Below are positions 16,748-24,364 of a DNA stretch of 64,000 nucleotides, in pieces. Under the pieces are notes generated by a model, which was given only the letters and a program-made list of their open reading frames with translations, was not told the DNA's origin and did not search any database. Position 1 is the first letter of the stretch. Every line of letters begins with the position of its first letter. Origin of the DNA: Salininema proteolyticum. GTDB taxonomy: Bacteria > Actinomycetota > Actinomycetes > Mycobacteriales > Micromonosporaceae. The DNA lies in assembly GCF_042685645.1 (NCBI RefSeq), contig NZ_JBHUNX010000001.1:3844001-3908000 (forward strand), given 5' to 3'. A program made the translations under genes and the position numbers.

Positions 16748-18985
16748 ATGACCGCAGTGGAGTCCGAGGGCGGCCCGGAGGCGAGGCCGGGCGGGAAGAC
16801 GGTGGACGTCGTCCTGGAGCGGATCACGTTCAGCTCCGAGGAGAACGGCTACACCGTCGCCAAAGGGGGCGTGGACGGGTCCGCCGACCTCGTCACGCTC
16901 GTCGGGCCCCTGCTCGGCGCCCAGGTCGGCGAGAGCCTGTCGGTGACCGGCCGCTGGACCTCGCACCCCCGATGGGGCCGCCAGTTCGAGGTCTGGTCGT
17001 ACCGCACCGTCCTCCCCGCGACCGTCCAGGGCATCGAGAAATACCTGGGCAGCGGTCTGATCAAAGGCATCGGCCCGAAGACCGCCGAGCGGATCGTGGA
17101 GCACTTCGGCACCGACACCCTCACCGTCATCGACGAGGACCCCGAACGGCTCATCGAAGTGCCCACCCTGGGCCCCAAGCGCACGAAGACCATCGTCGCC
17201 GCTTGGGAGGAGCAGCGGGCGATCAAGGAGGTCATGCTCTTCCTCCAGTCGGTCGACGTCACCACGTCGCTGGCGGTCAAGATCTACAAGAAGTACGGCG
17301 ACGCCTCCATCGGCGTGGTCAAGAACGAGCCCTACCGCCTGGCCAACGACATCTGGGGCATCGGGTTCAAGACCGCCGACTCGATCGCCCGGGCCGTCGG
17401 CATCCCCCACGACTCCCCCGACCGCGTCAAGGCCGCGCTCCAGTACTGCCTGTCCTCGGCCTCCGACTCCGGGCACTGCTTCCTCCCCCGCCCGAACCTC
17501 GTCTCCGACACCGCCACCCTCCTCGAACTGGACAACGCGCCGATCGAGGACGCCCTCGCGGAACTGGTGGCCGAGGGCGAGCACGTCAAGGCCGAGGACC
17601 TGCCCTCCGCGGCGGGAACCACGCCCGCCCGCTACCTCGCGCCGTTCTTCCACGCCGAGAGCGGACTGGCCGCGACCGTCCTCCGGCTCCTGTCCGCCTC
17701 GGCCGACAGGCTGCCGTCCTTCTCCGCGGCACCGTGGGACAAGGCCTTCGACTGGCTCAGGCGGAAGACCGGCGCCGCCCTGGCCGAGCAGCAGGCCGAG
17801 GCCGTGCGGCTGGCACTGACCGAACGGTTCGCCGTCCTCACCGGAGGGCCGGGCTGCGGCAAGAGCTTCACCGTCTCCTCCATCGTCGCGCTCGCCGAGG
17901 CCAAGAGCGCCAAGGTCATGCTGGCCGCCCCCACCGGGCGGGCCGCCAAGAGGCTGGCGGAGCTGACCGGCCACGAGGCCACCACGATCCACCGCCTCCT
18001 GGCGCTGCGTCCGGGCGGCGACGCGGCCTACGACAAGGACAACCCCCTCGACGTGGACCTGCTCGTCGTCGACGAGGTGTCCATGCTGGACACGATCATC
18101 GCCAATAAGCTGCTGAAGGCCGTTCCGCCCGGCGCGCACGTGCTCTTCGTCGGCGACGTCGACCAGCTGCCGTCCGTCGGCGCCGGCGAGGTCCTGCGCG
18201 ACATCCTCGACGCGCCCGCCGTGCCCCGGGTGCGGTTGACGGAGGTCTTCCGACAGGCCGCCGAGTCGGGGATCGTGACGGGGGCGCACGCCGTCAACAA
18301 AGGACAGGCGCCGGAGTTGAAGGGGTACTCCGATTTCTTCTTCTTCGCCAACGAGGACTCCGAGTCCCTGGCCGAGAACGTGGTCGACATAGTCGCCCGG
18401 CGCATTCCGCAGAGGTTCGGCCTCCACCCCGTCCGCGACGTCCAGGTGCTGACGCCCATGCACCGGGGCGGGGCCGGCGCCGGGAACCTGAACCGCCTCC
18501 TGCAGGAGGCCTTGACGCCGCACCGCGAGGGGCTCCCCGAGAAGGTCTACGGCGGACGGATCTACCGGCCGGGAGACAAGGTCATCCAGCTGCGGAACAA
18601 CTACGAGAAGGGGCGGTCGGGGGTCTTCAACGGGACGGTCGGGGTGGTCACCGGGATCGACTCCGTCGCCCACAGCGCCACCGTCCGCACCGACGAGGAC
18701 GAGGAGGTCGACTACGACTTCTCCGAGCTCGACGAGCTGGCCCACGCCTACGCGATCACCGTGCACCGCAGCCAGGGAAGCGAGTACCCGGCCGTGGTGA
18801 TCCCCCTGTCCACCGCTAACTACATGATGCTGCAGCGGAATCTGCTCTACACCGCGATCACCCGCGCCAAGAGGCTCGTGGTGCTCGTCGGGTCGAAGAA
18901 GGCCGTGCAGATCGCCGTGAAGGCCAAGGGGACGGGCAAACGGCACACGGGCCTCACCTACCGGCTCTCCCGGACCGACGGCTGA
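16748..18985 (+). CDS. RecD2-like ATP-dependent DNA helicase
   Basis: A 745-residue SF1 5'-3' helicase of the RecD2 type (RecD-like without RecBC). The N-terminal OB-like region is followed by helix-hairpin-helix motifs (IKGIGPKTAERIVEHFG near 100-116). Walker A GGPGCGKS is near 365-372, Walker B VVDEVSMLD near 440, then VGDVDQLPSVGAG, and the C-terminal motif with HRSQGSEY and YTAITRAK. Role is DNA unwinding in repair and replication-fork processing. It begins 12 bp after the hairpin downstream of the AGCS gene; no recB or recC is present. Confidence 0.93.
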   Translation: MTAVESEGGPEARPGGKTVDVVLERITFSSEENGYTVAKGGVDGSADLVTLVGPLLGAQVGESLSVTGRWTSHPRWGRQFEVWSYRTVLPATVQGIEKYLGSGLIKGIGPKTAERIVEHFGTDTLTVIDEDPERLIEVPTLGPKRTKTIVAAWEEQRAIKEVMLFLQSVDVTTSLAVKIYKKYGDASIGVVKNEPYRLANDIWGIGFKTADSIARAVGIPHDSPDRVKAALQYCLSSASDSGHCFLPRPNLVSDTATLLELDNAPIEDALAELVAEGEHVKAEDLPSAAGTTPARYLAPFFHAESGLAATVLRLLSASADRLPSFSAAPWDKAFDWLRRKTGAALAEQQAEAVRLALTERFAVLTGGPGCGKSFTVSSIVALAEAKSAKVMLAAPTGRAAKRLAELTGHEATTIHRLLALRPGGDAAYDKDNPLDVDLLVVDEVSMLDTIIANKLLKAVPPGAHVLFVGDVDQLPSVGAGEVLRDILDAPAVPRVRLTEVFRQAAESGIVTGAHAVNKGQAPELKGYSDFFFFANEDSESLAENVVDIVARRIPQRFGLHPVRDVQVLTPMHRGGAGAGNLNRLLQEALTPHREGLPEKVYGGRIYRPGDKVIQLRNNYEKGRSGVFNGTVGVVTGIDSVAHSATVRTDEDEEVDYDFSELDELAHAYAITVHRSQGSEYPAVVIPLSTANYMMLQRNLLYTAITRAKRLVVLVGSKKAVQIAVKAKGTGKRHTGLTYRLSRTDG

Positions 18986-19267
18986 GTCCCGTGGCGCCGA
19001 GGCCCGCCGGTTCCCTCCGTGCGCCGCTCCGAGAGGCCGCTCCGGTCTGTCCGGCCCGGGCGCGCCGGAACGCGCGGACGTGGGCGGATCGGGAAGGCCG
19101 CCCGCCGGAGGTCGCTCCGGGCCGCGGACCGGAGGACGCCGATCCGGGCGCTACAGGCCGCGGACCGGTCCGGCGCCGGCGGGCCCGTCCCTGAACCTGT
19201 TGCGGTTCACCGTCTTCGGCTACCCTCGGGGTAGTCTCAGACCAACTATCCCGGGAGGACCGCCCCC

Positions 19268-19522
19268 ATGTCCCAGCTTTCCGAGCTCCAGGGCCGCCTG
19301 CAGGCCCTCAAGCAGCAGTCCGACGAGCTGAAGGCCAACGCCGCCGAGGCCAAGCAGACGGCCGAGGAGTTGGCCGGCCAGCTCGAGGGCATCGGCGCCG
19401 CTAACGCCCAGCCGGTCCGCATGGCCGCCGAGTCCGTCGAGAACGCCATCACATCGCTGGCGCAGTTCGACCAGGGCTGCGACGAGGCCGCCGCGAACGT
19501 CGCGGCCGCCGAGAACGGCTGA
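19268..19522 (+). CDS. Small coiled-coil protein, hypothetical
   Basis: An 84-residue all-helical protein rich in Ala, Glu and Gln; heptad spacing of Leu (LSELQGRLQALKQQSDELKA) predicts a coiled coil over residues 4-45. There is one Cys near 70. No signal or membrane segment. CGGGAGGACC precedes the ATG, which supports expression. The size and helix-turn-helix-like hairpin resemble WXG100-type proteins, but no WxG motif is present, so that call is not made. Function unknown. Confidence 0.65.
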   Translation: MSQLSELQGRLQALKQQSDELKANAAEAKQTAEELAGQLEGIGAANAQPVRMAAESVENAITSLAQFDQGCDEAAANVAAAENG

Positions 19523-19673
19523 GCCCGGGCTCCGGCGTCCGAGGAGCTCCTCCCTGCCGAGAGAACGGCTCTGACCGCCGAAATCAGTCAGGGACCGCAC
19601 GAGGTTCCGCCCATCGGCGAGCACAGGCCGAGCGGACCCGGCCTCCGAATCACTCGGCGGATGTGGTCTCCGC

Positions 19674-20264
19674 CTAGGACATCCGCTCGTGCGAGGGCAC
19701 GACCACGCCGTAGACGTCCGCGATCGTGGCGAGGGCGCTCCCGTGCAGTTGCTCGGCCGACACTTCGGCCACGTCGGTCGCCAGGGCCCGGGTCGCGCAG
19801 GCGTCGGCGACCACGGTGGCCTTGTTGCCGCGCAGGAACGCGCCCTGGGCGGTGAACGTGACGCACATGTGTGTCATGAAGCCGACGATGACGACGTTCT
19901 CGTTGCCCGCCTTGTCGACTAGGTCCCCGAGGTCGGTGCCGTGGAAGGAGTCCGGCGCGGTCTTGACCACGGTCTCCTCTCCGTCGACCGGCGCGACGGC
20001 CGGGTGGATCCGCCCGATCTCGGCCCTGATGTCGTAAGGCGTTCCCTCGCCGCCGTCGTTGACGACGTGGATGACGGGGGCACCGGCTTCGCGAGCCTTG
20101 GCCAGCAACTCCGCGCCGGCGTCGAGGGCGGCCTCCCAGCCGTCGAGCTCCATGACCCCGCGAGTGTAGGTGTTCTGGTAGTCCACGAGGATCAGGGTGG
20201 AGTCGGCGAGGGCCGGCACGGCCGCGTCGAGGCCGGAGATTTCGCGCAGGGTCTTGTTGGGCAT
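19674..20264 (-). CDS. Isochorismatase-fold cysteine hydrolase
   Basis: A 196-residue alpha/beta hydrolase of the isochorismatase/nicotinamidase superfamily. The catalytic triad is visible: Asp in LILVDYQNTY (D28), Lys in VVKTAPDSF and Cys in FMTHMCVTF. The GF-M-T-H-M-C block fits general cysteine hydrolases rather than dedicated PncA enzymes. It is divergent from a GlxA-type regulator, with an inverted repeat in the shared control region, so that regulator probably controls it. Substrate (an amide or carbamoyl compound) is unknown. A AGGAGTGAC element precedes the ATG. Confidence 0.87.
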   Translation of the reverse strand: MPNKTLREISGLDAAVPALADSTLILVDYQNTYTRGVMELDGWEAALDAGAELLAKAREAGAPVIHVVNDGGEGTPYDIRAEIGRIHPAVAPVDGEETVVKTAPDSFHGTDLGDLVDKAGNENVVIVGFMTHMCVTFTAQGAFLRGNKATVVADACATRALATDVAEVSAEQLHGSALATIADVYGVVVPSHERMS

Positions 20265-20337
20265 GGTGTCACTCCTGGTGAGATGGGTTCTAGACCGCTG
20301 ATCCGCGGCCGGTTCCCACGCTACGGCGGAGTGGCCG

Positions 20338-20368
20338 TGTCTGCAATGTCATGTAACATGCAGATACA
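20338..20368. promoter_or_regulatory. Inverted repeat, candidate operator in the divergent control region
   Basis: Imperfect dyad TGTCTGCAATGT ... ACATGCAGATACA centred near 20353, between the isochorismatase-like gene (start 20264) and the GlxA/AraC gene. Position fits autoregulation and control of the neighbour; not experimentally supported. Confidence 0.5.
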
Positions 20369-20391
20369 GACATCGGCTGGTGGGAGGGCCT

Positions 20392-21384
20392 GTGGAACCT
20401 GTGGAGAGAACCGTCGTCATCGTGCTCTTCGGCGGAGTGGACCTGCTCGACGTGACGGGACCGCCGGAGGTCTTCGCGGTGTTGAACCGCGAGATGGAAG
20501 GGAACTCCGGCCACCGCGTGGTCCTGGCGGCGGAGTCCATGGACCCGGTGAGGACGTTCGCGGGCGTTCGCGTGGTGCCGGACAGGACCTTCGAGGAGGT
20601 AGCCGGCTGGAGCATCGACACGCTCATAGTCTCCGGCGCCGCCGAGGCGGCGGACGGCGGCCGGGTCCGGGCCGTCTGCGATCCGGTCGTGGTCGACTGG
20701 GTGAGGAGGCTGGCCTCCCGCTCGCGCCGCGTGGCCTCGATCTGCGTGGGCGCCCACATCCTCGCCGCCGCGGGGCTGCTGGACGGCAGGAGGGCGACCA
20801 CCCACTGGTCCACCGCGAAGCAGCTGGCCGAAGAGCACCCGTCCGTCGACGTGGACGCCGACCCGATCTTCATCCGCGACGGCGAGGTCTGGACCGGGGC
20901 GGGGATCAGCTCGTGCCTGGACCTCTCCCTCGCCCTGGTGGCCGATGACTTCGGCGAGTCCGTCGCCCTCCGCGTCGCACGCCACCTGGTCATGTACCTC
21001 AAGCGCCCCAGCGGGCAGAGCCAGTTCAGCGTGCCCCTGGAACCGGTGTCGACCACCCGCCGCGTGGAGGACCTGCGCCAGTTCATCGCCCGCCGCCTCC
21101 GCGACCCTCTCACCATCGCCGACCTGGCCGCCGAGGCGCACGTCAGCGAGCGCCAGTTGACGCGGATCTTCAAGTCGGAACTGGGGACGACCCCGGCGGC
21201 CTACCTGGAGTCGGCCCGGGTCGAGGTGGCCCGCCACCGGTTGGAGACCGGCGACGACACCCTGGAGCGGGTGGCCAAGGCCAGCGGATTCGCCACGACG
21301 GACACGTTGACGCGGGCGTTCCGCAGGAGGCTGGACACCACTCCGGCCGAGTACCGCGAGAGGTTCCGGTCGGTCCCGCGCTGA
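20392..21384 (+). CDS. GlxA-family AraC-type transcription regulator
   Basis: A 330-residue regulator with an N-terminal DJ-1/PfpI-like domain (VVIVLFGGVDLLDVTGPPEVF at the start; AHILAAAGLLDGRRATTHW around the nucleophile-elbow region, with SICVGAH) and a C-terminal AraC HTH pair (DPLTIADLAAEAHVSERQLTRIF and TLERVAKASGFATTDTLTRAFRR). The domain is probably a sensor, ligand unknown. Three GTG codons (20380, 20392, 20401) could start it; GGGAGGG at 20382-20388 is too close to the second and rather far from the third, so the start is uncertain by 3-7 codons. Confidence 0.9.
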   Translation: MEPVERTVVIVLFGGVDLLDVTGPPEVFAVLNREMEGNSGHRVVLAAESMDPVRTFAGVRVVPDRTFEEVAGWSIDTLIVSGAAEAADGGRVRAVCDPVVVDWVRRLASRSRRVASICVGAHILAAAGLLDGRRATTHWSTAKQLAEEHPSVDVDADPIFIRDGEVWTGAGISSCLDLSLALVADDFGESVALRVARHLVMYLKRPSGQSQFSVPLEPVSTTRRVEDLRQFIARRLRDPLTIADLAAEAHVSERQLTRIFKSELGTTPAAYLESARVEVARHRLETGDDTLERVAKASGFATTDTLTRAFRRRLDTTPAEYRERFRSVPR

Positions 21385-21429
21385 CGGACCCGCGGCGGAG
21401 CGGGAAGATCACCGCACAGCGGCCCGGTC

Positions 21430-21513
21430 CCTTGACGCCAACGTATGGGACAGGGCGCCCGCGAACGTGCGGGAGGGGTCGAAGCCCAGCTCCTTGACAC
21501 CAGCGCATGGGGA
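21430..21513. repeat. Two imperfect 21-22 bp direct repeats
   Basis: CCTTGACGCCAACGTATGGG (from 21430) and CCTTGACACCAGCGCATGGG (from 21492) lie 62 bp apart between the convergent GlxA gene and GT2 gene. There is no coding support and no transposon end. Confidence 0.55.
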
Positions 21514-21530
21514 CCGTCGAAGCGGGGAGC

Positions 21531-23024
21531 TCACCGCCCGAGGAGCCTCTTGATCCTCTGCCTCTGGCCGGCGCTGAGCATGTTCCGGGCCAGCCTCCGC
21601 ACGCCGCTGTTCTCGCCGCGCACGTGCGGGCGGTAGACGGTCGCCTCGTCGGCCGGCTCCCGCAGGTCGATGGAGCCCGAGCCCCACAGCTCCCCCAGGG
21701 CCGCGTGCTCGTCCTCGGCCCCGACGAGCCGCGCCCGCGAGCGGGCCGCCGTGCGGACCATGGTCGCCTCGGCCGCGCCGAGGGCGTCCAGGACGCCGAG
21801 CCGGTCCCGTTCCATCCTGTCCACCAGTGTCTTCACGGTGTCCTTCGCGGCCTTCCCCCGACGCCAGTGCAGCGTGAAGGGGACGGCCGGGTCGTCCGCC
21901 GGCTCCGCGGCCAGGACGACGCGCGGTTCTCCGGAGTAGAGCTCCTCGACCAGTGGCCAGTGGCTGCCGTCGGCTCCGAGCACCTTGCCGCGGCTGCCGG
22001 CCTCCTGCGGGGCGGGGTTCACGACGGTCACGCGGATGTCGCCGACCGATCCGCCCAGCAGCGGCGCGACGAGGTCGTCCAGTTGGTCGACGGTCGTCCC
22101 CTCGGGGAAGTCCACTCGGACGTCCACCAGCGGAACCCGCCAGACGCGGGACGGCGAGACGCGGCGGTGCCGGTAGAGCGGGATGCGCTGGGTCAGGTAC
22201 GGCAGGCGCTGGACGCGGCCGGCGTCGCCGTCGGTCTTCATCTGCCCGAGCCCCAGGTGCCACGACGAGGAGGCCGAGTCGGGGACGAAGACCGCGCCGG
22301 CCTGGATGAGCCGGTAGCCGATCTCGGTGTCCGAGCCGAGTTTCAGGTCCGCGTCGTAGCCGCCGGCACGGTCGAGCAGGTCCTTGCGCGCCGAGTGGGT
22401 CGCGCCGGTGAAGACGCGGAACAGGTCCGAGGAGGTGTGGCGCAGCCGGTCGTGGTCGCCGATGTAGTTCTCGATCCAGTGCGGCTGGGACTCGTCGAAG
22501 AGCTCCGCCGCCTCCCCGGCGGCCACCGCGTCGCGGACCTCGGCCGCTCCGTGGCGTTCCGGGTCCCAGGCGACGAAGCGCTTGTGCCCCAGGACGACCA
22601 GGTAGTCGCAGTGGTGGTGGTACCAGAGGTGGGCGGAGACGTGGTCGCGGAAGGGCACCATGTCCGAGTCCAGGCGCACCACGACGTCGCCCGTCGCGGC
22701 GGCGATCCCGGCGTTCATGGCGTGCCCTGACCCCCAGCCTCCGGCCTCCGAGGTGATCAGGCGGGTGTCGTCGGGCCGGACTTCGGGCAGGGCCAGAGGC
22801 GGGTCGGAGTGGTCGTCGACCACGACGACCTCGGTCAGGTCGGAGGGATAGTCCTGCGCGGCCAGGGCGGCCAGCGCGAGGTCGAGCTTCTCCTGGGCGC
22901 CGTAGGCGGGCAGGACGACGGAGGCCTTCAGTCGGGGCGACCATTCCCGCAGTTCGGGCTCGGGAACGGGACTCCAGTCGTTGCCTTTGAGGCGGAGGGG
23001 TCGGGCATGGTCTTCAACAGGCAT
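21531..23024 (-). CDS. GT2 glycosyltransferase with extra C-terminal domain
   Basis: A 497-residue inverting GT-A transferase. The catalytic domain begins about residue 35 with ASVVLPAYGAQEKL; VVVDDHSDPP, GHAMNAGIAAATGDVVVRLDSDM (DxD) and a GSDTEIGYRL block (ED-like acidic motif) follow. About 170 residues beyond the GT-A fold form a second domain of unknown type. It ends RQRIKRLLGR, a basic-hydrophobic tail like those of GT4 paralogs 1 and 2. The ATG at 23024 is chosen over a long upstream frame. It is divergent from the ABC ATPase, so a role in building the exported wall polymer is inferred. Confidence 0.85.
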   Translation of the reverse strand: MPVEDHARPLRLKGNDWSPVPEPELREWSPRLKASVVLPAYGAQEKLDLALAALAAQDYPSDLTEVVVVDDHSDPPLALPEVRPDDTRLITSEAGGWGSGHAMNAGIAAATGDVVVRLDSDMVPFRDHVSAHLWYHHHCDYLVVLGHKRFVAWDPERHGAAEVRDAVAAGEAAELFDESQPHWIENYIGDHDRLRHTSSDLFRVFTGATHSARKDLLDRAGGYDADLKLGSDTEIGYRLIQAGAVFVPDSASSSWHLGLGQMKTDGDAGRVQRLPYLTQRIPLYRHRRVSPSRVWRVPLVDVRVDFPEGTTVDQLDDLVAPLLGGSVGDIRVTVVNPAPQEAGSRGKVLGADGSHWPLVEELYSGEPRVVLAAEPADDPAVPFTLHWRRGKAAKDTVKTLVDRMERDRLGVLDALGAAEATMVRTAARSRARLVGAEDEHAALGELWGSGSIDLREPADEATVYRPHVRGENSGVRRLARNMLSAGQRQRIKRLLGR

Positions 23025-23506
23025 TATGGAGTGAGCATACCCCGGTCGGCGCCGGGCGGGGCACCGACGTCGCGCGCCTGTAACGAGGTACTCCCAGGTC
23101 ATGGGCTCCGGTCGCTCGAGCGCACCGGCGGTTTCCCTTGAGTTGGGCGGAAGTTCAGGAGGGATCCCCGTCACGGTCCCGTCCGCCTTCCACCGTCGCC
23201 GCCGCGGAGCGGAAGCGGGCCCCGGACGTCGGCGAGGCCCTCCCCGACCGGTCGCGGACTGTGACTCGCGTCGCCCGTTATGGCGCACGTCAACGGCTCT
23301 ACGGCCTGCCGAGCCGGATCCGAGGCGAACTCGACACGGCGGGTCACGGAGGGGACACGAGCCGGTGAGAGCGGTAGGGGCAGACGGTCGCGGCCCCCGC
23401 GGCGGTCACCATCTCACCGAGGGGCGTGGGCGGTCACCCCCTGAAAAAGGCTAAACTGGCGGCTGAGACTTTATTTCCGGCTGCCGGCAGATTGTGGGAG
23501 GACGTC
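23025..23506. other. 482-bp divergent control region, GT2 / ABC ATPase
   Basis: No gene could be supported; in particular no ABC permease frame is present. The right end holds GGCTAAACTGG near 23450, a possible -10, without a convincing -35. TGGGAGGAC precedes the GTG at 23507. Confidence 0.45.
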
Positions 23507-24364
23507 GTGATAGAGCCCATCATTCAGGCTCGCGACCTAGGGATCTTTTTCCCCAAGGGATCAAAGAAGAAAGGCCGCCTCAAAGACCTCTTGGTGCGCC
23601 GCTCCAAGCACGATAACACCCCTGGCCAGGACTTCTGGCCGTTGAGGCACGTCAACTTCGACATCTTCCCCGGCGAATCGGTCGGCATCATCGGCTCCAA
23701 CGGCACCGGAAAGTCGACGCTGCTGCGCCTCATCACCGGCGTCCTCATCCCCGACGAGGGCTACGTGCGCCGCGAGGGCCGCGTCGCCCCGCTGATCGCC
23801 CTGTCCGCGGGCTTCTCCGGCGACCTGACCGGCCGTGAGAACGTCAACCTCGTGGGCTCCATGCACGGCATGTCCCGCAAGGAGATCCGCGACAAGTTCG
23901 ACGACATCGTCGACTTCGCCGAGCTCGAGGACTTCATCGACACGCCGGTCAAGCACTACTCCTCGGGTATGAAGGTCCGCCTCGGATTCGCCCTGATCAC
24001 CCAGCTGCCGCACCCGATCCTCCTAGTCGACGAGGCCCTCGCCGTCGGCGACCGCGCCTTCAAGGAGAAGTGCCGCGTCGTCATCCAGAGCCTGCTCGAC
24101 GAGGGCCGCACCCTCGTGTTCGTCTCCCACTCCCCCGGCGACCTGCGCCGCTACTGCAAGCGCGGCATCTACCTGAGCAAGGGCGAGGTCATCACGGACG
24201 GCACGGTCGACGAGGCCCTCAAGTCCTACGACGCCGACACCGACGCCAAGCAGGCCGAGCAGAAGCGCAAGCGTGCCCGCGTCGCGGCCCGCAACAAGGC
24301 GAAAGCGGAGGCGGAGGCCGCCCAGGCGGCCGCGGCCGGCGTCGTCGACATGAAGGCGGGCTAG
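23507..24364 (+). CDS. ABC transporter ATP-binding protein, polysaccharide/teichoic acid export (TagH/Wzt-like)
   Basis: A 285-residue ATPase of the ABC2 polymer exporter type. Walker A GSNGTGKST, signature YSSGMKVRLGFAL, Walker B ILLVDEALAVGD and the H-loop (VFVSHS) are intact. IIQARDLGIFFPKG and the GRVAPLIALSAGF block are typical of TagH/Wzt. The C-terminal 45 residues are Lys/Arg/Ala-rich and helical, without the carbohydrate-binding domain of long Wzt forms. Start GTG 23507 has GGGAGGAC upstream. It overlaps the next gene by one base (TAGTG). Its permease partner is not in the window. Confidence 0.9.
   Translation: MIEPIIQARDLGIFFPKGSKKKGRLKDLLVRRSKHDNTPGQDFWPLRHVNFDIFPGESVGIIGSNGTGKSTLLRLITGVLIPDEGYVRREGRVAPLIALSAGFSGDLTGRENVNLVGSMHGMSRKEIRDKFDDIVDFAELEDFIDTPVKHYSSGMKVRLGFALITQLPHPILLVDEALAVGDRAFKEKCRVVIQSLLDEGRTLVFVSHSPGDLRRYCKRGIYLSKGEVITDGTVDEALKSYDADTDAKQAEQKRKRARVAARNKAKAEAEAAQAAAAGVVDMKAG

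Noticed and set aside
16469..18946. 825-codon open frame on the minus strand opposite the RecD2-like helicase
   Set aside because: It is antisense to a gene with complete helicase motifs, has low-complexity Gly/Asp/Val-rich composition and no family signature; a GC-rich codon artifact.
19268..19522. WXG100/ESX effector
   Set aside because: Helical and of similar length, but the WxG turn and any type VII genes are missing.
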